64,000 nt of DNA from Blumeriella jaapii (taxonomy: Eukaryota; Ascomycota; Leotiomycetes; Helotiales; Drepanopezizaceae). The notes under the pieces are model-generated. The model worked only from the letters and a program-made list of their open reading frames with translations, made no database searches and was not told the DNA's origin. The position numbers were made by a program, and so were the translations under genes. Positions 34,560 to 44,399 of this stretch are shown one piece after another (positions within the stretch are counted from its first letter, which is position 1; each line of letters begins with the position of its first letter). The stretch is taken from contig VWND01000011.1 of the NCBI GenBank assembly GCA_009599575.1, positions 1-64,000 on the forward strand, read 5' to 3'.

Positions 34560-34770
34560 TCATGAAGAGCCATTTATCCTATAGGCAAGGGGCTTAAATA
34601 GCGAACATTTGTCACACATATCTTTTGTACAACTGCTTTCCCGATGGTGTTATGTATACGAGAATCCCCAGCTTAGCACGTCTCCAATGCTCGACGGAAG
34701 GCTTGAGGTTTCTCAGTTTCACTGCCCCCTCCATACGTTAAACAATCTTATCATCATTATTGTCATCATC
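34560..34770 (+). repeat. inverted repeat, left arm, upstream of the BTB gene
   Basis: This roughly 200-bp segment contains GGGGCTTAAATAGCG, then CCAGCTTAGCACGTCTCCAA, then CTCAGTTTCACTGCCCCCTC and TTAAACAATCTTATCATC. It matches the reverse complement of 36345-36570. The TTAAATAG and pyrimidine-rich stretches would also suit a promoter or LTR, so the nature of the unit is open. Confidence 0.7.
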
Positions 34771-35153
34771 ATTCTTATCATACAACGTTATCACACAGCG
34801 TTGAAGCAAAGAAGAAACAAGAAAGTTGTCAGGGACTGCGACAGTGATGCCTCGCATTAGCGTGCACCAGTTTTTGGAGACTTAGCAAAGCTCCTCATTT
34901 TGTTTGCATTTGAATGCTTGTGCACGTGACTATTTCTCGCTAGCGCGATAATCGGGCTCCTACTCTCCTACTCAAACACTTCGATCTAGGCACCTCATCC
35001 CTCATCCCATCACTACACGCCTACCACGCACAGCCACTCGGCCACCCTGAAGTCTTCCGAGGACTCGGAGGACTTTGTCAAAGAACATCTTCCCTTCTTT
35101 CTTCAAAACTATATCCCTGGCAATTGTTCGCGCTCCACACTTGGCCAACGAGA

Positions 35154-35880
35154 ATGGCATCGCGAAAGATAAGTGAAAGCGAAGGTTTGGGAACACCAGA
35201 GCAGGATAAAGAAGAAGAGAAATCTAACATGCAGTTACACGAGTACGCATTTCTTCTTGCTGGGATCGAGAGTCACTAAACTTACTGTGACATTCAGTTT
35301 GATCAAATCGGGCAACATGGTGAAGGTATACGTTGGTCAGACCAAGCATTTCTGGTTCCTACATGAAGATGTACTCTGCTATCGCTCCAAATACTTCAAG
35401 AGAGTACTTAACGGCAGATTCAAGGAGGCCATCGAAAAGTCAATCACATTGGAGGAGGAAGACCCGGTCGTCTTTGGCCTATTCGTCACCTGGATCTACA
35501 CGCAGAGCTTAGAGGGTGTCAAGCTACCCAGCAGCGTTGATAGAAAGGATCGATCAATGGTCTGGGCCCGACTGGAAGTATTTGCAGGCAAATATGGACT
35601 CCCCCAGATGTCAATCTTCGCTACCAAGAATTGGAGAAGCTGTTACCCGTGTCAATCCGGCGACAAGCCTTCGGTGGACGAGGTCAGATTCATCTACGAA
35701 CAATGTCCTGAGTATACGGATCTGAGAGACGAGGTGGCGAGAATGCTTATGTGCCATTACAGACGTTGGGATCTTGATCATTACTGGCTCGATGAAATTC
35801 TAAACTGCCATGCGTCGGCCGCAGAGGACTTCGCGACCGCTTTGAAGGAATCCAAGAGAATTTACCGTTGCCGTGGTTGA
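35154..35880 (+). CDS. BTB/POZ domain protein
   Basis: The protein has 223 residues from two exons (35154-35242, 35298-35880). The start MASRKISESEGLG gives a short acidic leader. The splice joins MQLHD to LIKSGNMVKVYVGQTKHFWF. The BTB fold spans about residues 28-130: HEDVLCYRSKYFKRVLNGRF and EAIEKSITLEEEDPVVFGLF, then a WIYTQSL helix. Such fungal BTB-only proteins are numerous and mostly of unknown role; some act as adaptors for cullin-3 ubiquitin ligases. There is no second domain after the BTB and its C-terminal helices. It lies alone between inverted repeats, 2.8 kb from the next gene on the left. Confidence 0.85.
35243..35297 (+). other. intron of the BTB gene
   Basis: It is 55 nt, donor GTACGC, acceptor CATTCAG. 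Its removal joins CAC-GA to T-TTG-ATC in frame and gives the conserved DLIKSG that begins fungal BTB domains. Without it the frame meets TAA at about 35277. Confidence 0.85.
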
Positions 35881-36344
35881 TTCTGGTAATTACAAGGCTA
35901 TGGGATGGCATTTGAGAAGGAAGGGCCCAAGGTGGCTAAAGCGCCAGTGAATGATGCGAAATTGCGGGTTTCACAAACGGGATCATCAGCGCCATACCTT
36001 CTCCTTCGTTGATGCGATTTTTGGCAAACTGAACCGGGGTTTCAAGGCTACTGGTGGCTTTGTAGGTTGCCCTTGGTATGTAAAGAGTTACCACTATACA
36101 TAGGTCTCAAAACGAAACCCTTATAAAGTTGCTTGGTACAAAGCCAAGTTGAATACTAATTGTTGACATTTTCCAAAACACGTAAGCCTTTCTATAGCAG
36201 GAAGGTGCCTTTTCCAGTAGCATTGTAGTTTCTTCGCTAATTATCAAATCTGCGCATATGTAGCTTTCAGTCAAAACCCTTAGTTAAGTTCTCTTTGAAA
36301 TTTTGATAGGTTGAAATAACAAGATTCCTAAGAGGTGAACTTGA
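35881..36344. other. intergenic after the BTB gene, nothing recognised
   Basis: The 3' flank of the BTB gene is moderately AT-rich. No open frame resembles a family and no repeat was noticed inside it. Confidence 0.4.
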
Positions 36345-36570
36345 TGTTGATGATAATGAAGATATTGTTTAACGTCTGGAGGGGGCAGTGAAACTGCGCA
36401 ACCTCAAGTCTCCCGCAGGGCATTGGAAACGTGCTAAGCTGAGGATTTTTATGTACAGGAGACCTTCGAGAAAGCAGTTATGTAAAAGAAAAGTATGACA
36501 AATGGACCGCTATTTGAGCCCTTCCCTTACAGGCGGGATGGTTCTCCATTGTGTTCGTGAAGCCACCTTC
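36345..36570 (-). repeat. inverted repeat, right arm, downstream of the BTB gene
   Basis: It is the reverse-complement partner of 34560-34770 with scattered mismatches. Read on the minus strand it gives CTCAGCTTAGCACGTTTCCA, then CGCAGTTTCACTGCCCCCTC and CAGACGTTAAACAATATC. The two arms enclose about 1.6 kb with the BTB gene. Confidence 0.7.
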
Positions 36571-37119
36571 GAAAAGGAGTGTTCAAGCTGTTGAAGCTGA
36601 GTGTTTCTGTGGGTCGTACAGACCGTTCAGTCAAGCCAGAAAGGCAAAAACTTTTTAAAAGCAATAAAAATATAAGAAATCCTCCTGCTTTTTACCAAAA
36701 TCCCGAATCTTTAGTAATACAATGTTTGAAGTTTTTCCCCTGGGACGGCAACACGCTGCCCCAGATCCTACCTACCTAGGGTGAATTTGATGTTGACTTC
36801 GCTAAATTTTACATCGGCGCTAGTGAGGTTACTGTCTACGGGACTGACCCGACCCAACCTCACCTTCAGACATCGACAATCATGGTGACTTCAACTCTAT
36901 CTTTGCGTAACCCCAGATTTCACGATGCTGTTCCACAGCCAAAGACTGATATTTCCTGAGTTTGCGCACACGCGTCTCGAGCTCCTTCTTCACGCGCAGT
37001 GGGTAGGTAAACTTCCTACCTAGCATAGTCACTCTTAGAAAATATCACTAATACGTAGCAGCAGAAATACAAGAACAAACAGCCATACACCGTATGGTGG
37101 ATGCCATACATCAAGCATC
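36571..37119. other. intergenic, nothing recognised
   Basis: No supported gene. Short TACCTACC/GGTAGGTA motifs occur at about 36768 and 37003-37020; such motifs are frequent in fungal intergenic DNA. Confidence 0.4.
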
Positions 37120-37385
37120 GCAGAGGATCAATATGACCCCCGGCCTAAAGTATTCCTGGCCGAACAGATCCGGAGCCAAAGACCATCAGCAAGTAAGACC
37201 TTACGCAAAGAAGATATCCACAAAATCAATAAATGCTTCCTTTGGATGATCGATTGCCAGGACCGAGGGCTACTATTCGTGTTAGTCGACTTTAAAACTA
37301 CTAAGCTATTCGTCTACATGGATGGCTCCTTTGCGAACATCAAGGATTGCAGCTCGCAAATTGGTTACGGAGTGTTCCTTGTAAA
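37120..37385 (+). pseudogene. retrotransposon RT-to-RNase H fragment, not RIP-mutated
   Basis: The plus-strand reading gives LFVYMDGSFANIKDCSSQIG and then YGVFLVNE, preceded by INKCFLWMIDCQDRGLLFV. This is the RNase H start of a fungal retroelement polyprotein (LFVFVDGSFANNKDLSSQIGY...). Only about 90 codons remain and the sequence has ordinary composition, so it escaped RIP or arrived as a short fragment. It is followed at once by a BTB fragment. Confidence 0.7.
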
Positions 37386-37389
37386 CGAA

Positions 37390-37570
37390 TTGAAGTTATA
37401 CACGAAGATATTATTTGCAACAAGTCCACATACTTCAGTAAAGCACTCCAGGGCAAATTTAAGGAGGCCACAGAAAAGTCCATTTGGCTTGAAGAAGATG
37501 ACTTAGTTGTCTTCCAAAAGCAGATCGAATGGATGTGCTTTAGCTTACTAATGTATCTTCCAGCCTCCCT
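37390..37570 (+). pseudogene. BTB domain fragment
   Basis: The reading KRIEVIHEDIICNKSTYFSK and ALQGKFKEATEKSIWLEEDD, then LVVFQKQIEWM, aligns with the core of the BTB protein at 35154-35880 (HEDVLCYRSKYFKRVLNGRF...). It has no start, no BTB N-terminal strand and no C-terminal part. It abuts the retroelement fragment on its left in a different frame. Confidence 0.75.
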
Positions 37571-37813
37571 GGGCTTATTTTTGCGCAAAAAAATTCTGTC
37601 AATCTGTCAAGAGAGACTCTAGGCAAAAGGTATACACGATCTCGATTCTGAGGCTAACTTGAAAGATGTTCTGTCTTTACTCCTGTAATCCAAAAAATGA
37701 GAACCAAGAGTTAACCCCTACTTACAAAAACCCACAAATCAGTAACTAAAACTCGAGATCTAATAGCTGGTGGAGCGTAGTGGCGAACTCGCCAACCGAA
37801 CCACATCAAAGCA

Positions 37814-38982
37814 TCAAAATAGACCCAAAAAGTTCAAAGCACAACATTCAACCGCACCCTTTTTCGTCCAAACGAAAAAGATCAAACGAGACGGTACCCC
37901 TCCTCCCACCTCTCCTCCTTCTTTACCACGCCAGATCTCGCTCCCATCCCCATCCCCATCCCCATTCCCAAGCCCAACCTCGAGAGCACCGGATTCGGTC
38001 CTCCCCCCCCGAGGACTCTGATCACCGGCCCAGAACCCCTCGTAAGGACCAGCGCCACCAGCAAGATCACAGTCCATCCCATAGCCCTCCGCAAACCCAT
38101 TCCCGTACGCTGTGCCGCACTTCATCAACGGCTCGCTGTACATGGCCGGCTCATGGTCATAACACGAAAGAGTAGGAGGATGAGGCCCGAAGTAAGTCAG
38201 CGGCATCATCTCATCCATCTCGTTGACGTTGGACTCCGCCGGTGCACCGCGACGAGCAGGAGGAGGCGACTGTTCGATGCACATCCGCGGCGTGGAACCG
38301 GCGATAGAGATATCCTGCAGCTGGTGCTGCTGCTGCTGCTGTAGAATAGCGAACGAAGGCTTGCGCTCCCGCTTCACAATACTTTCCATACCCATATCCA
38401 TTCTCATACCCATGTTCATCTCTGACTGCTGTAGTGTACTGTGTTCACGCCTGATATCGTCCATCCCCATGCTCGTCAGCATCCCGGGATTGCCGTCTAT
38501 TGACATTGCCGTCGCGGTCTGCCCCTCGTGCTTGACATGCTCACGTCTTCCGTTGGCCTCTTTCTTCGGCGTGCGGTTCTTCTCCACGCGGGTGTTGTTC
38601 TTGCTCTTGCGCAGCTTGCGCGGAGGGGGTACGATGCCGCTCGCGGCGTCCATCTGCTTCTTGAAGCGCGAGTAGCGCATGCGTGCTGCGTGGCCGTTGG
38701 TGACTTCCTGACAGAGGAGCTGATCGCGCGCGACTTTGTGCCAGTCGATCTATATAGCACATCAGTCATCGTTCACCCGTTCTATGTATCTCCAGAAATC
38801 AGAGGGACAAAGTCGGGAGGTGTACTGAGTGTGCTAGAAGTCGGGAGAAAGTTGGATATATTGTGTATTGAGGCGTCACCTGGGTATCTGAGAGGACAGA
38901 GGTAGGGGCTACGTACATCTTTAAGACATTTCTGGCTGAGGATCACATAGAGCAACCTTGTGATGGCGCTCTCGGTCGCCAT
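37814..38982 (-). CDS. Myb/SANT-like DNA-binding domain protein
   Basis: The protein has 333 residues from two exons (38982-38917, 38749-37814). The N-terminal 55 residues form one Myb/SANT-like helical unit: MATESAITRLLYVILSQKCL, then KDIDWHKVARDQ, then TNGHAARMRYSRFKKQMDA, a pattern I associate with a fungal family whose members share NGHAARMR(Y/F)SR. Next comes a basic patch (PPRKLRKSKNNTRVEKNRTP), a possible nuclear localisation signal. The rest is low-complexity with Met/Gly, a short poly-Gln tract and an acidic Gly-rich part. It is probably a nuclear regulator; targets are unknown. It is head-to-head with the related gene at 40326. Confidence 0.8.
38750..38916 (-). other. intron of the first Myb-like gene
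   Basis: It is 167 nt, donor GTACGTAG, acceptor CTATATAG. Splicing joins QKCLKD to IDWHKVA in frame, which reconstitutes the Myb-like unit. It is longer than most introns in the window. Confidence 0.8.
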
Positions 38983-40298
38983 CACCTGCGATTTGCGAAG
39001 GCTCGCCAGCTTGCCGGTGGATTTCGGTACCTGCGCCGTGCAGAGTGCCTCAATTGGCTGGACTGGCTTTGGCGAATTGCGGAAGAGGTAGGTGAGTGTC
39101 TCTTTCGACTCCTTGAAGCTTCGAACGTTCTCTGTGTAACTCGGTCCCGTGTCTCGGATCTTGCTTTCTCGAGCAATCTAGAAATGTTTGTGTGAGCAAC
39201 GCTTTACTTGGTAAGTGAATTCAGGGGCGAAACGAAAGTTTGAAGAGCCCAAGACTTCGTTTTCTCTCTTTCTTTCCCTCTCGCCAGAGAAATTTCCCAC
39301 TCCTCATGAGACTGTCCGAGGGAAGAAAAGAAGATATCCTCGTAGCTTCCTCCTCCCAAGATGTACCAGTCAACAAGGGGCGAAGTAGACTCACTCAGCT
39401 CTCAAAAATTCCGCGGTGGTAGCGGTGCAGATGTCCAAGGAGCAAGTGAAGAGAGGAGGAGGGGCCTATGGCGTGAGAAATACTTTTTCCTGCACAAAGT
39501 CCCTTTCAAAACAGGTGCTTCCGCGTGCTGCAGCGAGAAGATCCTTCACTCCCTTCAGCCCCGCCCCTTCTCTTCAGATAGAGAGAAAGAGGGGTTGAAT
39601 GGCGGGTTGCAGCTTCATACCTAGGAAGCTGTTGTCTTCGGCCTTCAAAGCCCATCTCTTTCTGAGTACAGAGAGAAGCACCTATGCGTATCGGCTTTCA
39701 TAGGATGTCACGGGCAAAAGCGTTGAAGGTTCTGGCAACTTGCTCCAAAGGGTTGCCCCTTGCATATTGATAGCGGGTATCGGGTAAGCAGGAAGGCATT
39801 GTGCAGCGCGGAAGAAAATTGGTAAATGCCAAACAATCAGGCCTATCAATGGTAGCTGCAGAAGCGCGGGGGGGAGCAAGAACCCGTTCAACTTTCCATA
39901 TGAGCTATCATTTCGTTTCAAAAGAGCAATCAATCATGGTTGTGACTGTTCGATGAGAAAAAGATAGCGGAGGAAATGTAGCTCAAGCCAATTGAAGCAG
40001 TCGTCGAAGGCTTGAAGCCTGACAGATACTCAAATGCTCTGCGTTTTTGGTGCAACGGGAGAGTTGGTACTGCTGGAAAAGGGAAGCGAGAAAGGTGTTT
40101 TGTTGCGATTTTGGAAGGTGAATGTAAACAAACCCCGTGCGCCCCACCTACCTTGTGTTATCAACGCTTCCTTATTCTCTCACCATCTCGACACTATCGA
40201 CCTTCTCACCTCCCTCCCGACTTCAAACATCCCTCTTTTCTCCACCCCCCGAAACACCACACACCCCTCTTCTTCCCTTATCGGCCCAAGCAAAGCAA
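38983..40298. promoter_or_regulatory. divergent intergenic region between the two Myb-like genes
   Basis: 1.3 kb separate two start codons on opposite strands. The last 180 bp before the plus-strand gene are strongly pyrimidine-rich (CACCATCTCGACACTATCGA and a CCCTCTTTTCTCC stretch), typical of a fungal core promoter and 5' leader. Open frames in the interval are short and overlapping and are not supported. Confidence 0.5.
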
Positions 40299-40325
40299 CC
40301 AATAAGCAGCCAATCAGCAGCCAAT
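40299..40325 (+). promoter_or_regulatory. three tandem CCAAT boxes ending at the start codon
   Basis: CCAAT occurs at 40299, 40310 and 40321 with exact 11-bp spacing (CCAATAAGCAG CCAATCAG...). The last box touches the ATG at 40326. The spacing is close to one DNA turn. Whether it is a CBC/HAP site or only a small tandem duplication in the leader is not shown by sequence. Confidence 0.5.
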
Positions 40326-41420
40326 ATGCATCCTCAATGGGACCACAAGGCCGACAATGACCTGCTCCTTACTATCATTGAGGAGGCCTCTGTAAAGAGC
40401 ATTGTCTGGTCCAACATCTCCAACAAGATGGCTGACAAGGGCCACCTCTTCACCCTTGAGGGATGCCGGTCCGTATATCTTTCTTCCTTCTTCCTCCTCT
40501 TCCACCTGCTCCTTCATTTTCATCTTCGTCTTCGATCTGCGTGATCTTCGCGACTCGCTGTTCGACTTCCAGGAACTCGATCTCCTGCCCTTTGAGCGTG
40601 ATCCCCTGGTCTCCTGCAACTTCCCATCAGCCCACGGCACCATCTCATCTTCTATTCCTTCCCGCTTCGTCAATCTGATTTCAGAAGCCACCCTACCTCC
40701 GGCGAGTCCAGCTTCGTTCACGCATCATCCATCGTACGTCGAGATAAGAAGCTGACCTCCCCTCTCTCTACAGCCAACATTTCCAGAAGATCCGCAAACA
40801 ATCCGGAATGAGCGGCTCCAGCACCCCCTCCAAAGCCCCCGGTCCCGCCACGCCCAAGAAACGCAATCTCAACGCGACCTTGAAGCAGAGTGGAAAGGCT
40901 GCCCAGTTTGGCGCCAACATGCTCACCGGCTACGACGATGACGACGATCTGCCCCCTCCGTCTAAGTTCTTGAAGCGCAAGCGTACAGATGGCGTCAAGA
41001 AGAACGAGGAGGAGGAGGACAACGGCTCCGACTTCAAGCCTAAGTTTAAGGAGGAGCAGCTCGATGTCAAGACCGGCTATTGCTTTAAGGCCGAGGCCAC
41101 TGATGGAGATGAGAAGCATGTTATAAATCTGGACGATGATTCGTACGTCACGCTGTTTCTTCTCGATCACTCTTCCTCCCTCGCTCACTCACTCACTCAC
41201 TCACTCACTCACTCACTCACTCACTCACTCACTCACTCACTCACTCACTCACTCACTCACTCACTCACTCACTCACTCACTCACTCACTCACTCACTCAC
41301 TCACTCACTCTAATACTCACATACTATCCCACTCCACCTAACTCACGAAACCTACCGGCAAGAAGGCTCTCACATAAGGACCCATCTACTAACACGATCC
41401 ACCCCAGGCTCTACGACTAA
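40326..41420 (+). CDS. second Myb/SANT-like protein, small acidic
   Basis: The protein has 174 residues from three exons (40326-40468, 40774-41142, 41408-41420). Residues 1-60 form a Myb/SANT-like unit: WDHKADNDLLLTIIEEASVK, SIVWSNISNKM, then FTLEGCR spliced to QHFQKIRKQ, the usual GxxQHxQKxRK end of such fungal domains. The remainder has a basic patch (PPPSKFLKRKRTDGVKK) between acidic stretches and ends INLDDDSLYD. The last exon encodes only four residues. It is probably nuclear. It is a relative of the divergent gene at 37814-38982, but the two diverge outside the helical unit. Confidence 0.8.
40469..40773 (+). other. first intron of the second Myb-like gene
   Basis: It is 305 nt, donor GTCCGTATA, acceptor CTCTACAG. 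Joining its flanks gives TGC-CG|C-CAA, so GCR-QHFQKIR, in frame. The open frames inside it on both strands are unrelated to the protein. Confidence 0.8.
41143..41407 (+). other. second intron of the second Myb-like gene, carries a microsatellite
   Basis: It is 265 nt, donor GTACGT, strong branch site CTACTAAC at about 41385-41393, acceptor CACCCCAG. It holds the long TCAC repeat at 41184-41310. Splicing leaves a 13-nt terminal coding exon ending TAA at 41420. Confidence 0.8.
41184..41310 (+). repeat. (TCAC)n microsatellite
   Basis: About 31 uninterrupted tetranucleotide copies. If not spliced out it would encode a repeating Ser-Leu-Thr-His tract, so it must be intronic for the acidic protein to make sense. 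Confidence 0.95.
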
Positions 41421-42710
41421 AGCACATCGCTCAGCGAAGCCCGCCAGCGACCGCGTTCTCTCTCACAAGCGATGAAGACGAACCAGGCGCCACGGACAGG
41501 AATGGACTGGATCGCACTCACCATCCCTCTCGCAAACGACCCTCTCCTCGCCGGCCTAGCTATGCTTTTCCCTTTCCCATTCTGCTTTTCCCGATTCTGT
41601 TGCGCTGCGTCTCCGCGGGTTATGGCGGTACGACAGACGGCCAGTTGTGCGCCCCCTGGATCTGAGTTGGATCTCACGGGCAGGCTCTGATCTGCGCGGA
41701 CCTTCCTTGTTCCCCGAGGGGGGTCTCTCTTTCACGCGCTGGACTTCGGGGCTGCTCTCTGCGTTGGATTTCGGACGGGTGTTGGGGGGAATTGCCTCGC
41801 CTTCAACACCTCCCTATCTCACCCAAAGGCTTGCTTGCTTGCTCTCCTGGTGGACTTGAGTCATCATCAGAGCGTACACATGTGCGTGAGAAAAAATGAA
41901 TGGGTGGCCTGAACCAAGCCTGAATGAAGATCGAGTGTGTGTGTGTGTTGATTGATCGTGACTCGACCGTGAAACAAACAACACGGTGTAGTACCAAAAC
42001 GCTCCATGGGATGGATTCAGCCGCGCCAAAGGATTCGGGCTTGGGTAGAGAGAGACGTGACGCCCATCCACATCCCCATCTCTCTCCCCGCCGTCACCCT
42101 TCCTCGTCCCCCCAATGCCCAAGCCCAGCAGCTCCCACAGCCCACAAGCGCGCAACCCGTCGTTTCTCCAGCTTGATCTTGTGCGTGGAGGCTGGCTGGC
42201 CGTGAGGGAGGGCCGGAGCCGAAGGCCATCGTTCCGAGTGGGCTGGGGCTGGGCGCCACTGATTCTCGAGTCTTTCGTCTCTCTTTTCTTATTCTTTCTT
42301 CCTTGTTGTTCCTTGCCGTAGGATGGTTGAGCTAGGTTAAGCGCCGCTGGTTCAAGCAGAGTATGTACCTACCATAGGTAGGTAGTGGTGCTCTTGATAT
42401 CTACATACTGTACTCACCACCGACGAGTGAAGTAGCAGCCGAGCCAGCGAGGACTGACCTCCCCGTGTCCTATGTGGAAGCCGGTTTTCTTCTTTCTAGT
42501 TTGCGTCTGTGAAACATGTGCTCTGATCCAAGCCCGAATAACAAACGCCAGTCTGATGATAAATATTATCCATATCGCGGTCAATTTGTGGAGCGTGGAT
42601 TCCAAATCCAGACATGTATCACGTGTTAACAGTTGAGAAGAGATCTGATTCGGAAAAGTGTGGTTTCGGCGAAAGTATTAAATACTTTGAGGCATGATTT
42701 GATACAACCT
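41421..42710. other. intergenic, no supported gene
   Basis: Ordinary composition with many short overlapping open frames on both strands. None shows a conserved motif. It includes a TACCTACC...GGTAGGTA palindrome at about 42364-42391 and a short GT repeat at about 41936-41948. Confidence 0.45.
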
Positions 42711-42725
42711 CCTGCCCCTCCTGCC

Positions 42726-42728
42726 CCC

Positions 42729-42759
<31 letters not shown>

Positions 42760-42764
42760 AAAAC
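42726..42764. repeat. poly-C run joined to a poly-A run
   Basis: About 24 C are followed directly by about 14 A. Such a homopolymer junction is prone to length error in assemblies. It lies 80 bp outside the left inverted end of the candidate DNA transposon. Confidence 0.85.
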
Positions 42765-42843
42765 GGAAATTCCCTTCTCCCCGTTGATATTGTTCTTAGC
42801 ATTGACTTACATGATACTTGGGCAGGTTCGTTTGGATACCGGA

Positions 42844-42865
42844 ATTATGTCCCAAAAACAGTGGG
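42844..42865 (+). repeat. left terminal inverted repeat
   Basis: It starts ATTATGTCCCAAAAACAG and is followed by GTCGTGCACGGACC, a near-palindrome. Its partner is 60453-60474. Confidence 0.6.
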
Positions 42866-42959
42866 TCGTGCACGGACCACCCTACGTCATTCCTTATCAC
42901 CCCCAAACCCCCCCTGCCCCCCCCCCCTGCCACCCTTTCAGCCACCCCTTAGCCACATC

Positions 42960-43110
42960 CTCGCACCTCGCACCTCCCACTTCCCATCATCATCACCACC
43001 ACCTCCCACTTCTCACCACCATTATCACCACCATCACCACCATCACCACCATCACCACCACCACCACCATCACCACCACCACCACCATCACTACTATTAC
43101 TACCATCGAT
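42960..43110 (+). repeat. (CAC/CAT)n trinucleotide repeat
   Basis: An imperfect run of CAC and CAT triplets that in one frame would give a long poly-histidine tract. It is low-complexity DNA of normal GC content at the edge of the AT-rich block and shows no gene context. Confidence 0.85.
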
Positions 43111-43204
43111 AACTACTATTGCGCGCTAGTCTACATTAGTATTTACAATACTACCATTAATATTCTATTTTGCACTAATATTCCATTTTACACCAATATA
43201 TTAC

Positions 43205-43366
43205 AATTAATCATTCGAGCTGCGCACCTATTTGCGTCTACGATCGTCGGCAGATTTGGTTACAAATCTGCGATTTTAAAAAATACTATTATACAAAAAC
43301 ATATTAAATATCATCGGAAAAAACGCAAAAATTAGCTGCCGTATCGAGCGTCGAAAATAATATGCA
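43205..43366 (+). repeat. subterminal repeat block A, first copy
   Basis: It begins ATTCGAGCTGCGCACCTATT and includes CTACGATCGTCGGCAGATTT. It is repeated in the same orientation at 43865-44026. The two A copies bracket two tandem B copies (43369-43820). Confidence 0.75.
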
Positions 43367-43368
43367 AT

Positions 43369-43820
43369 CTTAAAAAACCAGATCCCGAACTTTTCGTTCG
43401 TAATAGCTATTAAATATTAATTTCGTAATCGGCGACAATTAAATTTAATGCCTTTTATATACGCTACGAACGTAAACAAATCTTTTAATAATAGTTTCCC
43501 TACGATTTTAAAAAAAATACTATCGTATAGCAATATAATAAATATTATCGTAACGCAAAAGCGAGCCTCCGAATCAAAATTTAAACATTAAACTCTTAAA
43601 AAACCAGGTTCCGAATCTTCCGTCCGCAATAACTATTAAATATTAATTTCGTAATCGGCGATAATTGAATTTAATGCTTTTTATATATGCTACGAACGTA
43701 AGCAAATCCTTTAATAATAGTTTCTTTGCGATTTTAAAAAAATATTATCGTACAACAATATAATAAATATTATCGTAGCGTAAAAGCAAGCCTCCGAACC
43801 AAAATTCAAATATTAAATAT
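43369..43820 (+). repeat. tandem pair of about 226-bp repeat units (block B)
   Basis: Unit 1 starts at 43369 (CTTAAAAAACCAGATCCCGA) and unit 2 at 43595 (CTTAAAAAACCAGGTTCCGA). They align to the end, with differences that are mostly C/T or G/A. Probably subterminal repeats of the TIR element. Confidence 0.8.
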
Positions 43821-43864
43821 TTCATTAATATTATAGCAATTATCGCATAAAAGCCGATATTAAT

Positions 43865-44026
43865 TGCAATTATTCGAGCTGCGCATCTACTTACGTCCAC
43901 GATCGTCGGCAAACTTAATTACAAATCTACGACTTTAAAAAATACTATCGTACAAAAACATATTAAATATTATCGGAAAAAAACGCAAAAATTAATTGTC
44001 GTATCGAACGTTAAAAATAATATCGG
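43865..44026 (+). repeat. subterminal repeat block A, second copy
   Basis: ATTCGAGCTGCGCATCTACT followed by CCACGATCGTCGGCAAACTT matches 43205-43366 for about 160 bp. Confidence 0.75.
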
Positions 44027-44399
44027 CGGATACGTTTTGCTTTTCGCGCAACGCGTATATATATAAGTATTCGTATATTTAAAAAGTCGTATAATATGTT
44101 TTTTAATAAACGTAATTAAAAAAATTAAAACGATAATAAAAATAAATAAATAAATATAAAAAAGTTAAAATAATAATAAAAATAAATAAATAAATGTAAA
44201 AAAAAATCGCCGCGAAACGCCGCTAACCTAGCTTTGCTTATTAGCTCGGCCGACAAAAACAAAAAAACCTGCAATTTCCAAATAAGCTATTGCTAACGAA
44301 ATTTTCCGATTTACTTATATAAAACAATTACAATCGGTACTTGATAATCTTGGTTTTTTCGTTATACGTATTACGTTATACGTATTGCATATTAATATT

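Noticed and set aside
32348..35153. Several 60-85 codon frames in the interval before the BTB gene
   Set aside because: Short, overlapping in different frames, no conserved residues; better explained as decayed repeats.
40808..41341. 177-codon plus frame ending in a Ser-Leu-Thr-His repeat
   Set aside because: It ignores the intron at 41143-41407; the repeat is an intronic microsatellite.
42633..43112. Open frames with a long poly-histidine or poly-threonine tract
   Set aside because: They translate homopolymer and CAC/CAT repeats across the border of a transposon; no start context, no domain.
43205..44026. CRISPR-like array
   Set aside because: Only two copies of each long unit, no short regular repeats and spacers, and a eukaryotic context.
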